The translations under genes were made by a program, and so were the position numbers. 36,512 nt of DNA from Burkholderia dolosa (GTDB lineage: Bacteria > Pseudomonadota > Gammaproteobacteria > Burkholderiales > Burkholderiaceae), in the NCBI RefSeq assembly GCF_902499135.1, contig NZ_CABVPR010000061.1:1-36512 (forward strand). Direction: 5' to 3'. Under the pieces are notes generated by a model that saw only the letters and a program-made list of their open reading frames with translations, ran no database searches and was not told where the DNA came from. Below, one piece after another: positions 26,171 to 34,253 of the stretch (its first letter is position 1; every line of letters starts with the position of its first letter).

Positions 26171-27300
26171 GAAAGCGCTCCTGCTCCTGCTACGGGGGAC
26201 GCCGTCAGCAAGCGTCCCGGCAAATACGGTTCGACGTCGATCGGCGGCCGCTCGCCGGCCATCAGCGCAGCGACGAGCCGCGCGCTGCCCGGCGCGGTCG
26301 TCACGCCGAGCCCTTCGTGCCCGACCGCGAGCCACACGCCCGGCCGTGACGGATGTTCGCCGAGCAGCGGCAGCCCGTCGGGGCTCGCGGAGCGAAACCC
26401 CGTCCACGCGCGGATACCGTTGAGGTCGGCCAGCTCGGGCAGATAGCCGGCCGCGCGGCGCAGCATGCGCGCGAGCACCGGCGGCTCGATCCGCGCGTCC
26501 TCCGTGTCGAACTGGCGCGACGAGCCGATCAGCAGTTGCCCGGTCGGCCGCGGCTGCACGTTGAATGCGACCGACGTGCCGTCGCTCGCGTGCGCGCTCG
26601 CCGCATAGCCGAGCTCGACGAGCTGGTGCGATACGCGGCCCGGATAGCGGTCGGTGATCAGCAGGTGACCTTTTTTCGGGCGCAGCGGCAGTTCGGGCAG
26701 CAGCGTGCGCGCGGCGACGCCGTTCGCGACGACCACGCGCTGCGCACGCAGCGTCGCGCCGCTCGCCAGCGTCACGCTCGGGCCGTCGAGCGCGACCGCG
26801 CGGTCGCGCCGCAACGCGATGCCGGGCACGCGCTGCAGCAGCCAGTTCGCGGCGACGGGCGCATAGAGAATCCCGTCGCCGGGAATCTTCAGCGCGCCGC
26901 CGAGGCCCGCACGCAGCATCGGTTCCAGTTGAGCGAGCGTCGCCGCGTCGATCAGCTCGCCCGCGACGCCGTGCGCGGCGAGCGCCGCCTGCTTCGCGCG
27001 GGCGACGTCCATCTCGTGCGCATCGGCCGCGAGCCACAGCGTGCCGCAGTTGCGGTACGCGCATGCTTGCGGCATCTCGCCGCTCATCGCGCGCCACAGT
27101 TCGATCGAGTAATGGCTGAGCGCGAGCTCGGCCGCGTTGTCGTCCATCGCGACGAGGTGCCCCATTCCGGCGCCGGTCGCGCCGCCGCTTCCGTCATCGA
27201 CGACGAGCACGCGCCACCCGCGCTGCGCGAACTCGTGCGCGCATGCTGCGCCGACGATGCCGGCGCCGATCACGACGACGTCGGTCCCGACCTCGCTCAC
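26167..27300 (-). CDS. D-hydroxyproline dehydrogenase beta subunit (DAO-fold FAD oxidoreductase)
   Basis: This 377-residue protein of the D-amino-acid oxidase/glycine oxidase fold starts at GTG, four bases inside the epimerase stop (GTGA). The FAD motif [14 protein letters not shown] is at 8-21, and [16 protein letters not shown] follows as in DAO-type catalytic subunits. The C-terminal [21 protein letters not shown] and [13 protein letters not shown] motifs close the flavin site. It is probably the catalytic subunit that takes electrons from cis-4-hydroxy-D-proline. A distant alternative would be a D-proline or sarcosine dehydrogenase subunit, but the epimerase and deaminase genes nearby make hydroxyproline the best substrate. 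Confidence 0.88.
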   Translation of the reverse strand: MSEVGTDVVVIGAGIVGAACAHEFAQRGWRVLVVDDGSGGATGAGMGHLVAMDDNAAELALSHYSIELWRAMSGEMPQACAYRNCGTLWLAADAHEMDVARAKQAALAAHGVAGELIDAATLAQLEPMLRAGLGGALKIPGDGILYAPVAANWLLQRVPGIALRRDRAVALDGPSVTLASGATLRAQRVVVANGVAARTLLPELPLRPKKGHLLITDRYPGRVSHQLVELGYAASAHASDGTSVAFNVQPRPTGQLLIGSSRQFDTEDARIEPPVLARMLRRAAGYLPELADLNGIRAWTGFRSASPDGLPLLGEHPSRPGVWLAVGHEGLGVTTAPGSARLVAALMAGERPPIDVEPYLPGRLLTASPVAGAGALS

Positions 27301-28229
27301 GGCGCGATGCCCCAGCCGAACGGATCGTCGTCCTCGATCAGCAGCGTCGCTTCCGCGCTCAGGTGCGCGCTGCCGCGAATCGTCGGCACGATGCCGCCGT
27401 CGGCGTGCTCGTAGCTCGCGCGAAACACGCTGCCGATCACGCTCGCCTGCCGCCACACGGCGCCCGGCTCGAGCTTGCCGTCGGCCGCGAGGCACGCGAG
27501 CTTCGCGCTCGTGCCGGTGCCGCACGGCGAGCGGTCGTACGCGAGCCCCGGACACAGCACGAAGCTGCGGCTGTCGTGCTCGGGATCGCCGGCGAACAGT
27601 TCGATATGGTCGATCTCGCCGCCCTGCGCGCCGGTGATGCCCGCGCGTTCGAGCCCGGCGCGCACGGCCGACGCGTACGCGGTCAGCGCCGCCACGTTGT
27701 CGCCGGCGACGCGCTGGCCGTGATCGCTGATCAGGAAGAACCAGTTGCCGCCCCACGCGATGTCGCCGGTGACGGGCCCGTAACCGGGGACGTCCACCGC
27801 GACGCCCTTCGCATGCCGATACGCGAGCACGTTGCGCACGCTGACCGACAGGTCGTCGTGCAGCGTCGCCTCGACGGTGCCGACCGGCGTTTCGATCCGG
27901 TGCACGCCGGGGCCGATGCGCCCCATGTGATGCAGCGTACGCACGACGCCGATCGTGCCGTGCCCGCACATCCCGAGATAGCCGCTGTTGTTGAAGAAGA
28001 TCACGCCGGCCGCCGCATCGGCCGACACGGGCTCGCACAGCAGCGCGCCGACCAGCACGTCGCTGCCGCGCGGCTCGAGGATGCACGCGGTGCGGTAGCG
28101 GTCGTGCTCGCGGGCGAGCACGTCGCGCCGCTCGGCCATCGTGCCGCTGCCGAGCGACGGAAAGCCGGACACGACGAGCCGCGTAGGTTCGCCGCCCGTA
28201 TGCGAATCGATGATCTGGATGCGCTTCAT
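27297..28229 (-). CDS. 4-hydroxyproline 2-epimerase (proline racemase family)
   Basis: This 310-residue enzyme starts [19 protein letters not shown]; a second ATG one codon upstream (28232) is possible. The two catalytic cysteines are both present: Cys88 in GMCGHGTIG and Cys236 in [10 protein letters not shown]. That marks a true racemase/epimerase rather than the dehydratase members that lack the first cysteine. It interconverts trans-4-hydroxy-L-proline and cis-4-hydroxy-D-proline, the first step of bacterial hydroxyproline breakdown. It is the first gene of the minus operon and overlaps the beta-subunit gene by four bases. A GGACGG-type ribosome-binding site precedes it. The family is called LhpA or HypRE in the literature. 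Confidence 0.93.
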   Translation of the reverse strand: MKRIQIIDSHTGGEPTRLVVSGFPSLGSGTMAERRDVLAREHDRYRTACILEPRGSDVLVGALLCEPVSADAAAGVIFFNNSGYLGMCGHGTIGVVRTLHHMGRIGPGVHRIETPVGTVEATLHDDLSVSVRNVLAYRHAKGVAVDVPGYGPVTGDIAWGGNWFFLISDHGQRVAGDNVAALTAYASAVRAGLERAGITGAQGGEIDHIELFAGDPEHDSRSFVLCPGLAYDRSPCGTGTSAKLACLAADGKLEPGAVWRQASVIGSVFRASYEHADGGIVPTIRGSAHLSAEATLLIEDDDPFGWGIAP

Positions 28230-28311
28230 CATGAGCCGTCCGAAGTGGGGAAAGGAGCATAGCTTCCTCCGTCGCGCGTCCGTCCGCTTGTGGCTTTTCG
28301 ATGAGGACGAC

Positions 28312-28387
28312 GACGAAATCGGCATAGCGCGGAGCATCGCGCCGGCCCGTTTCGGACGTTGTGCCGATTTCGTCATCCTGCTCCGCG
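28312..28387. promoter_or_regulatory. Interleaved inverted repeats in the divergent hydroxyproline promoter
   Basis: GACGAAATCGGCA (28312-28324) has its perfect 13-bp inverse TGCCGATTTCGTC at 28362-28374. CGCGGAGCA (28328-28336) has its perfect 9-bp inverse TGCTCCGCG at 28379-28387. The order left1-left2-right1-right2 is interleaved, with each pair offset by about 50 bp. It lies in the 248-bp spacer that must hold both promoters, so a two-site operator (or an RNA pseudoknot in a leader) is plausible. Confidence 0.6.
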
Positions 28388-28480
28388 ATACGACTCAAGC
28401 GTGACAGGCATTTGCGCGGCGATACTGGTTGCCGCACCGACGCCCCTGTCGGCCGACCGATACGAACGTAGGAGATTTCA

Positions 28481-29401
28481 GTGAGCCGAAACGCCATTCA
28501 GTGGACCGGGGTTTTCCCGGCCGTCAGCACCCAGTTCAAGCCGGACTTTTCCCTCGACATCGACGCCACGCACCGCGTGGTGAAGAACCTGGTGAACGAC
28601 GGCGTGTCGGGCCTCGTGGTCTGCGGCACGGTCGGCGAGAACACGTCGCTGTCGACGAGCGAGAAGCTGCAGGTAATCGAAGCCGCGCGCGATGCGGCGG
28701 GCGGCAAGATTCCGGTGATCGCCGGCATCGCCGAATTCACGACGGAATTCGCGCGCAATACGGTGCGCGAGGCGCAGCGCGTCGGCGTCGACGGCGTGAT
28801 GGTGATGCCCGCGCTCGTCTACTCGGCGAAGCCGCACGAAACCGCCGCGCACTTCCGCTCGGTCGCGACGAGCACCGACCTGCCGGTGATGGTCTACAAC
28901 AACCCGCCGATCTACAAGAACGACGTGACGCCGGACGTGCTGATCGCGCTGCAGGATTGCGAAAACATCGTCTGCTTCAAGGATTCGTCCGGCGATACGC
29001 GCCGCTTCATCGACCTGCGCAACGCGGTCGGCGATCGCTTCGTGCTGTTCGCGGGCCTCGACGACGTCGTGGTCGAAAGCATCGCGGTCGGCGCGCAGGG
29101 CTGGGTGTCCGGCATGTCGAACGCGTTCCCGAAGGAAGGCGAGACGCTGTTCCGTCTCGCGAAGCAGAAGCGTTTCGACGAAGCGCTCGCGCTGTACCGC
29201 TGGTTCATGCCGCTGCTGCACCTCGACGCGCGCCCCGATCTCGTCCAGTGCATCAAGCTGTGCGAAGAGCTGGTCGGCCGCGGCAGCGCCGTCACGCGTC
29301 CGCCGCGTCTCGCGCTGCAGGGCGACACGCTCGCGGAAGTGAAGGCGATCGTCGCCAAGGCGCTGGAGACGCGCCCGGCACTGCCCGACGTCGGCCTCTG
29401 A
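28481..29401 (+). CDS. Pyrroline-4-hydroxy-2-carboxylate deaminase (DapA family)
   Basis: This 306-residue class-I aldolase-fold enzyme of the DHDPS/NAL family starts at GTG, with AGGAG six bases upstream. The Schiff-base lysine is Lys167 in VCFKDSSGD, and the catalytic tyrosine is Tyr139 in MVYNNPP. The substrate loop CGTVGENTSLS replaces the usual GTTGE form of DHDPS. In hydroxyproline clusters this family converts pyrroline-4-hydroxy-2-carboxylate to alpha-ketoglutarate semialdehyde and ammonia. It is the first gene of the plus operon, divergent from the epimerase. Without context it could be read as dihydrodipicolinate synthase; the neighbours rule that out in practice. Confidence 0.9.
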   Translation: MSRNAIQWTGVFPAVSTQFKPDFSLDIDATHRVVKNLVNDGVSGLVVCGTVGENTSLSTSEKLQVIEAARDAAGGKIPVIAGIAEFTTEFARNTVREAQRVGVDGVMVMPALVYSAKPHETAAHFRSVATSTDLPVMVYNNPPIYKNDVTPDVLIALQDCENIVCFKDSSGDTRRFIDLRNAVGDRFVLFAGLDDVVVESIAVGAQGWVSGMSNAFPKEGETLFRLAKQKRFDEALALYRWFMPLLHLDARPDLVQCIKLCEELVGRGSAVTRPPRLALQGDTLAEVKAIVAKALETRPALPDVGL

Positions 29402-29411
29402 TCGACTCGCC

Positions 29412-29449
29412 GACGGCGGCGCACCGCCTTTGCGCGGCGCGCCGCCGTC
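29412..29449 (+). promoter_or_regulatory. Stem-loop after the deaminase gene
   Basis: GACGGCGGCGC (29412-29422) pairs perfectly with GCGCCGCCGTC (29439-29449), with a 4-bp inner stem (CCGC/GCGG) in the loop. It starts 10 bp after the stop codon. No T-run follows, so it is more likely an mRNA-stabilising or partial terminator element than a full stop. Confidence 0.5.
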
Positions 29450-29467
29450 TCCGGTCCGGCATGGCTT

Positions 29468-29517
29468 GCGGGCTCGTTCGCGCACCGGCGCCCGCCGGCG
29501 TCGCGCGAACGGCCCGC
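29468..29517 (+). promoter_or_regulatory. Second long stem-loop before the permease gene
   Basis: GCGGG-N2-CGTTCGCGC (29468-29483) pairs with GCGCGAACG-N1-CCCGC (29503-29517), 14 base pairs with a small bulge. It lies in the same 228-bp spacer as the preceding hairpin. The pair of hairpins probably uncouples deaminase and permease expression. Confidence 0.45.
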
Positions 29518-29629
29518 CGCCCGCCCCGGTCGATCGAACCGGGCGACGCCGGCCGCAGGCGCCAAGCGCCGCCGCGCCGCGGCGCGCGCACATCGCGCCT
29601 GAGCAGACATTCCCACAGGAGACAAGCCC

Positions 29630-31255
29630 ATGCCAGGCCAAGGCAACGCTCATCCGTCCGTTCCGCTCTCCGGTTCCGCGCACCCCGAGGCGGGCCACGG
29701 CAAGTTCAAGAAACAGCTGTCGCTGACCGACCTCACGTTCATCGGTCTCGGCGCCATTTTCGGTTCGGGGTGGCTGTTCGCCGCGAGCCACGTGTCGACG
29801 ATCGCCGGCCCGGCCGGCATCTTCTCATGGCTGCTCGGCGGCTTCGCGGTACTGCTGCTCGGCATCGTGTACTGCGAACTCGGCGCCGCGCTGCCGCGCG
29901 CAGGCGGCGTGGTCCGCTATCCGGTGTTCTCGCACGGTCCGCTGCTCGGCTATCTGATGGGCTTCATCACGCTGATCGCGTTCTCGAGCCTGATCGCGAT
30001 CGAAGTCGTCGCCGCGCGCCAGTACGCGGCCGCGTGGTTTCCGGGGCTCACCGTCGAAGGATCGAGCGATCCGACGACGATCGGCTGGCTCGTCCAGGCC
30101 GCGCTGCTGTGCTTCTTCTTTTATCTGAACTATTCGAGCGTGAAGACGTTCGCGAAGGCGAACAACATCATCAGCATCTTCAAGTTCGTCGTGCCGCTGT
30201 CGGTGATCGCGGTGCTGTTCACGTTCTTCAAGCCCGCGAACCTGACGATCCACGGCTTCGCACCGTTCGGGATGCCCGGCATCGAGATGGCGGTGTCGGC
30301 CGGCGGGATCATCTTCGCGTATCTCGGCCTGACGCCGATCGTGTCGGTCGCGAGCGAAGTGCGCAATCCGCAGCGCACGATTCCGATCGCGCTGATCCTG
30401 TCGATCGTGCTGTCGACGCTGATCTACGTGCTGCTGCAGCTCGCGTTCATCGGCAGCATCCCGACCGCGATGCTCGCGGCCGGCTGGCACGACGTGAGCA
30501 GCGCATTCTCGCTGCCGTACCGCGACATCGCGCTCGCCCTCGGCGTCGGCTGGCTCGCGGTGATGGTCGTCGCCGACGCGATGATCTCGCCGAGCGGCTG
30601 CGGCAACATCTACATGAACGCGACGCCGCGCGTCGTCTACGGCTGGGCGAAGACGGGCACGTTCTTCAAGGTATTCACGCGCGTCGACGAAGCGTCGGGC
30701 ATCCCGCGCGCAGGCCTGTGGCTCACGTTCGGGCTCGCCGTCTTCTGGACGCTGCCGTTTCCGTCGTGGGAGGCGCTGATCAACATCGTGTCGGCCGCGC
30801 TGGTGCTCAGCTACGCGGTCGCGCCCGTGTCGGTCGCCGCGCTGCGCCGCACGGCGCCGGACCTGCCGCGACCGTTTCGCGCGAGCGCGTTGGCGATCAC
30901 CGGCCCCGCATCGTTCGTGATCGCCGCGCTGATCGTCTACTGGTCGGGCTGGAGCACGGTGTCCTGGCTGCTCGGCCTGCAGATCGCGATGTTCGTCGTC
31001 TATCTCGCGTGCCGCCGCCGGGTGCCGACCGCGCATCTGAGCATCGCCGAGCAGGTGCGCTCGTCCGCGTGGCTGATCGCGTTCTATGCGGCGATGATCG
31101 CGCTGTCGTATTTCGGCGGCTTCGGCGGCACCGGGCAGCTCGCGCATCCGTACGACACGGTCGTCGTCGCGGCCGTCGCGCTCGTCATCTACTACTGGGG
31201 CGCGCACACCGGCATCCGGGCCGACAAGCTGCAGCTCGAAGACGACGAGAACTGA
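29630..31255 (+). CDS. APC superfamily amino acid permease, likely hydroxyproline importer
   Basis: This 541-residue permease has about twelve helices and a strong AGGAGA ribosome-binding site. The first helix carries the APC substrate-binding loop [20 protein letters not shown]. Helix 6 ([30 protein letters not shown]) contains the conserved glutamate and the PQR-type loop. The last about 20 residues are acidic and cytoplasmic. It lies between the deaminase and the semialdehyde dehydrogenase genes, so hydroxyproline or proline-like substrates are expected. That substrate call is by context only. Other members of this subfamily move various amino acids with protons. Confidence 0.85.
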   Translation: MPGQGNAHPSVPLSGSAHPEAGHGKFKKQLSLTDLTFIGLGAIFGSGWLFAASHVSTIAGPAGIFSWLLGGFAVLLLGIVYCELGAALPRAGGVVRYPVFSHGPLLGYLMGFITLIAFSSLIAIEVVAARQYAAAWFPGLTVEGSSDPTTIGWLVQAALLCFFFYLNYSSVKTFAKANNIISIFKFVVPLSVIAVLFTFFKPANLTIHGFAPFGMPGIEMAVSAGGIIFAYLGLTPIVSVASEVRNPQRTIPIALILSIVLSTLIYVLLQLAFIGSIPTAMLAAGWHDVSSAFSLPYRDIALALGVGWLAVMVVADAMISPSGCGNIYMNATPRVVYGWAKTGTFFKVFTRVDEASGIPRAGLWLTFGLAVFWTLPFPSWEALINIVSAALVLSYAVAPVSVAALRRTAPDLPRPFRASALAITGPASFVIAALIVYWSGWSTVSWLLGLQIAMFVVYLACRRRVPTAHLSIAEQVRSSAWLIAFYAAMIALSYFGGFGGTGQLAHPYDTVVVAAVALVIYYWGAHTGIRADKLQLEDDEN

Positions 31256-31292
31256 CGCGTCCGCCTGCTCCGCTTTTTTCGCTTCATCCGCC

Positions 31293-31322
31293 GGCCGGGC
31301 CTCGCGCCCGGCCCGGCCTTTT
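31293..31322 (+). terminator. Intrinsic terminator-like hairpin just before the dehydrogenase gene
   Basis: GGCCGGGC (31293-31300) pairs with GCCCGGCC (31306-31313), followed by cgg and a short CCTTTTCC run (31317-31324). The dehydrogenase ATG is only 12 bases further on, and its ribosome-binding site GAGGA sits immediately after the T-run. It is therefore more likely a partial terminator or attenuator inside the operon than its end. Confidence 0.55.
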
Positions 31323-31334
31323 CCGAGGACCACC

Positions 31335-32927
31335 ATGCAACTCACAGGTCAGCTGCTGATCGGCCAGTCCGCCGTCGCCGGACGAAACGGCACCTTCCAC
31401 GCAATCGCCGCCGCGACCGGCGAACCGCTCGAGCCCGCGTTCGGCGGCGCGAGCGTGCACGACCTCGACGCGGCGTGCGCACTCGCCGACGACGCGTTCG
31501 ACGCGTACCGCGAAACGAGTCTCGACGCCCGCGCCGCGTTTCTCGATGCGATCAGCCGCAACATCATCGCGCTCGGCGACGCGCTGATCGAGCGCTGCGT
31601 CGCCGAATCGGGGCTGCCGCGCGCACGCATCGAAGGCGAACGCGGCCGCACGGTCGGGCAGCTCGCGCTGTTCGCGTCGCTGGTGCGCGACGGCGGCTTC
31701 ATCGATGCGCGCATCGATCCGGCCCGCCCGGAGCGCAAGCCGCTGCCGCGCGTCGATCTGCGGCTGCGCAACGTCGCGCTCGGCCCCGTCGCGGTGTTCG
31801 GCGCGTCGAACTTCCCGCTCGCGTTCTCGGTTGCGGGCGGCGACACCGCGTCGGCGCTCGCGGCCGGCTGCCCGGTGATCGTCAAGGCGCATTCCGCGCA
31901 TCCGGGCACGTCGGAGCTCGTCGGCCGCGCGATCCAGCAGGCGGTGCGCGAGTGCGGGCTGCCGGCCGGCGTGTTCTCGCTGCTGTTCGACACGTCGCGC
32001 GAGATCGGCCAGGCGCTCGTCGCCGATCCGCGCATCAAGGCAGTCGGCTTCACCGGCTCGCGCCGCGGCGGCGTCGCGCTGATGCACGTCGCGGCCGCGC
32101 GGCACGAACCGATTCCCGTCTATGCGGAAATGAGCTCGATCAACCCGGTGCTGCTGCTGCCGGCCGCGCTCGATGCGCGCCGCGATGCGATCGCGCAGCA
32201 GTTCGTCGCGTCGCTCGCGCTCGGCGCCGGCCAGTTCTGCACGAACCCCGGCCTCGTGCTCGCCGTCGACGGCCCCGCGCTGCGCGCGTTCGAGGCGGCG
32301 GCCGCCGCTGCCGTGCGCGCGACGCCCGCGCAGACGATGCTGACGCCGACCATCCACGCGAGCTACGCGCAAGGCGTCGCTGCACTGCGTGCGCACGACG
32401 CGGCCGAGCTGCTGGCCGAAGGCGCCGAAGGCGGCCGCTACCAGGCGCGCGCGGCGCTGTTCGCGACGTCGGCGGACGCGTTCATCGCTCGCCCGGAACT
32501 GCGCGACGAAGTGTTCGGCCCCGCGTCGCTGATCGTGCGCTGCGCGGATGCCGGCACGCTGCATCGCGTGCTGAAGTCGCTGGAAGGCCAGCTGACGATC
32601 GCCGCACACGTCGACGACGGCGACGCGCCGCTGTTCGCGGCGCTGCGTCCGACGCTCGAACGCAAGGCCGGCCGCATTCTGGTGAACGGCTTCGGCACTG
32701 GCGTCGAGGTCGGCCATGCGATGGTGCACGGCGGCCCGTTCCCGGCCACGTCCGATTCGCGCACGACGTCGGTCGGCGCGCGCGCGATCGAGCGCTTCGT
32801 GCGTCCCGTGTCGTATCAGGACGTGCCGGACGCGCTGCTGCCGGACGCGATCCGCGACGGCAATCCGCTGCACGTGCCGCAGCGCATCGACGGCGTACCC
32901 GCGCCGCGGGAGGCGCGCAATGTCTGA
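31335..32927 (+). CDS. Alpha-ketoglutarate semialdehyde dehydrogenase
   Basis: This 530-residue aldehyde dehydrogenase belongs to the branch that oxidises 2,5-dioxovalerate (alpha-ketoglutarate semialdehyde) to 2-oxoglutarate. The nucleophile is Cys302 in [10 protein letters not shown] and the general base is Glu265 in [10 protein letters not shown]. The cofactor loop is FTGSRRGG (239-246), and the [23 protein letters not shown] segment is typical of this branch. NADP or NAD use is not settled by the sequence. It completes the four-step hydroxyproline pathway. A GAGGA ribosome-binding site lies directly behind a terminator-like hairpin. Its last eight bases overlap the next gene. Similar enzymes serve sugar-acid pathways, but no such genes are here. 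Confidence 0.92.
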   Translation: MQLTGQLLIGQSAVAGRNGTFHAIAAATGEPLEPAFGGASVHDLDAACALADDAFDAYRETSLDARAAFLDAISRNIIALGDALIERCVAESGLPRARIEGERGRTVGQLALFASLVRDGGFIDARIDPARPERKPLPRVDLRLRNVALGPVAVFGASNFPLAFSVAGGDTASALAAGCPVIVKAHSAHPGTSELVGRAIQQAVRECGLPAGVFSLLFDTSREIGQALVADPRIKAVGFTGSRRGGVALMHVAAARHEPIPVYAEMSSINPVLLLPAALDARRDAIAQQFVASLALGAGQFCTNPGLVLAVDGPALRAFEAAAAAAVRATPAQTMLTPTIHASYAQGVAALRAHDAAELLAEGAEGGRYQARAALFATSADAFIARPELRDEVFGPASLIVRCADAGTLHRVLKSLEGQLTIAAHVDDGDAPLFAALRPTLERKAGRILVNGFGTGVEVGHAMVHGGPFPATSDSRTTSVGARAIERFVRPVSYQDVPDALLPDAIRDGNPLHVPQRIDGVPAPREARNV

Positions 32928-33942
32928 GCCGATCGCCGAAGTCGTCCTGTCGCTCGACGAAGTCCATGCGCTCGCGCTGCGCGTGCTGACCCACAACGGC
33001 ATGTCCGACGCGCATGCGCGCGCGATCGCGAACGTGATCACGCAGGGCCAGCGCGACGAATGTCATTCGCACGGCGTGTACCGGCTGCTGGTTTGCGTGC
33101 GCTCGCTGAAGAAGGGCAAGGTCGATCCGCAGGCCGTGCCGACGCTGCGCCGGCTGTCGTCGTCGATCGTCGCGGTCGACGCGCATCGCGGCTTCTCGCT
33201 GCTGAGCTTCGAGACGGGCCTGCCCGTGCTCGTCGAGATGACGAAGCAGCACGGCATCGCCGCGATGGTGATCAACCGCTGCTATCACTTCTCCGCGCTG
33301 TGGCCCGAGGTCGAGGCAATCGCGGCCGAAGGGCTGGCCGGCATCGCGATGAATCCGAGCCACAGCTGGGTGGCGCCCGAAGGCGGCCGCGAGCCCGTAT
33401 TCGGCACGAACCCGATCGCGTTCGCGTGGCCGCGCCCGGGCGGCGTGCCGTTCGTGTTCGATTTCGCGACGAGCGCGATCGCGCGCGGCGACATCGAGCT
33501 GCACGCGAAACAGGGCAAAGCGATTCCGCCGCACTGGGCGATCGACGCCGAAGGCCGGCCGACCATCGATCCGAAGGCCGCGCTGCAAGGTGCGATGCGC
33601 ACGTTCGGCGGCCACAAGGGCTCGGCGCTCGCGGCGATGGTCGAGCTGCTCGGCGGCGCGCTGATCGGCGACATGACGAGCCGCGAGTCGATGGACTTCG
33701 ACGAAGGCGTGGGCGCGACGCCGTGCCACGGCGAACTCGTGATCGCGTTCGATCCGAAGGTGTTCCTCGGCGACGGTCTCGACGCCGGGCTCGCGCGCGG
33801 CGAACGGATGTTCGACGCGATCGTCGCGCAGGGCGCGCGGCTGCCGTCGCAACGGCGCTTCGACGCGCGGGCGCGCAGCATCGCGAACGGCGTGCGGATT
33901 CCGAAGCCGCTGTACGACGAGATCCTCACGCTGCTCGACTGA
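32920..33942 (+). CDS. Ldh-family (malate/L-lactate/pyrroline-2-carboxylate type) oxidoreductase
   Basis: This 340-residue NAD(P)-dependent enzyme belongs to the type-2 malate/L-lactate dehydrogenase family (Ldh_2). It has the [11 protein letters not shown] catalytic-histidine segment, [12 protein letters not shown] and the [10 protein letters not shown] and [13 protein letters not shown] cofactor and substrate segments. Members linked to proline or hydroxyproline metabolism reduce pyrroline-2-carboxylate or piperideine-2-carboxylate to L-proline or L-pipecolate. The start at 32920 has a GGGAGG ribosome-binding site and overlaps the dehydrogenase gene by eight bases. No trans-3-hydroxyproline dehydratase gene is nearby, so the source of its substrate is unclear. 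A role in recycling spontaneously formed pyrroline-2-carboxylate is an inference. Confidence 0.85.
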   Translation: MSEPIAEVVLSLDEVHALALRVLTHNGMSDAHARAIANVITQGQRDECHSHGVYRLLVCVRSLKKGKVDPQAVPTLRRLSSSIVAVDAHRGFSLLSFETGLPVLVEMTKQHGIAAMVINRCYHFSALWPEVEAIAAEGLAGIAMNPSHSWVAPEGGREPVFGTNPIAFAWPRPGGVPFVFDFATSAIARGDIELHAKQGKAIPPHWAIDAEGRPTIDPKAALQGAMRTFGGHKGSALAAMVELLGGALIGDMTSRESMDFDEGVGATPCHGELVIAFDPKVFLGDGLDAGLARGERMFDAIVAQGARLPSQRRFDARARSIANGVRIPKPLYDEILTLLD

Positions 33943-33994
33943 CGGCGGCGCCGGCGCGGCGATACGGCGATGCGGGTCGGTGGGCGCACGCTGT

Positions 33995-34029
33995 GTCGGC
34001 CGGGGCGAGCGCCAACGCTGCCGGCCGAC
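33995..34029 (+). terminator. Large hairpin after the hydroxyproline operon
   Basis: GTCGGCCGG (33995-34003) pairs perfectly with CCGGCCGAC (34021-34029), and the loop holds a further AGCG-CCAA-CGCT stem. It lies 53 bp after the last operon stop. There is no T-run, but it is the strongest 3'-end structure between the operon and the ilvD promoter. Confidence 0.45.
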
Positions 34030-34137
34030 CGCTGGCGCCGGGCCGCGCGGCTCGTGCACCACGCCCCGCCGCGCTGCCGCTCCATCATGCCGCGCCGCGC
34101 TGCCGCGCGCCCGCCGGCGCCATGCCGGCAGCGCCTG

Positions 34138-34146
34138 TGGGATAAT
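34138..34146 (+). promoter_or_regulatory. Extended -10 promoter of ilvD
   Basis: TGG-GATAAT (34138-34146) matches the extended -10 form TGn-TATAAT at all but one position. No good -35 is seen 17 bp upstream, as is usual for extended -10 promoters. A start near 34153 would give an untranslated leader of about 100 bases. Confidence 0.5.
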
Positions 34147-34184
34147 CGCCGGGTTTGCCCAGGGCGCAGCTCAAGAGGTTGTTC

Positions 34185-34216
34185 GCACGGGCGCGCGAGG
34201 GGCCTTATTCCCGTGC
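34185..34216 (+). promoter_or_regulatory. Leader hairpin upstream of ilvD
   Basis: GCACGGG (34185-34191) pairs perfectly with CCCGTGC (34210-34216) around an 18-base loop, within the predicted ilvD leader and 38 bases before the ATG. No leader peptide with a run of branched-chain codons was found, so classical attenuation is not supported. Confidence 0.35.
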
Positions 34217-34253
34217 CCCCACCCTTTTCCGCGATATTTCTTCAGCTACCACA

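Noticed and set aside
27297-28229. Proline racemase or trans-3-hydroxyproline dehydratase instead of 4-hydroxyproline epimerase
   Set aside because: Both catalytic cysteines are present, against the dehydratase, and the adjacent D-hydroxyproline dehydrogenase and deaminase genes favour hydroxyproline over proline.
28481-29401. Dihydrodipicolinate synthase for lysine synthesis
   Set aside because: The active-site loop differs and the gene is in an operon with hydroxyproline catabolic genes.
34155-34253. TTG-initiated N-terminal extension of IlvD
   Set aside because: IlvD homologues start at the MPxYRS motif at 34254, and the extension covers the predicted leader hairpin.
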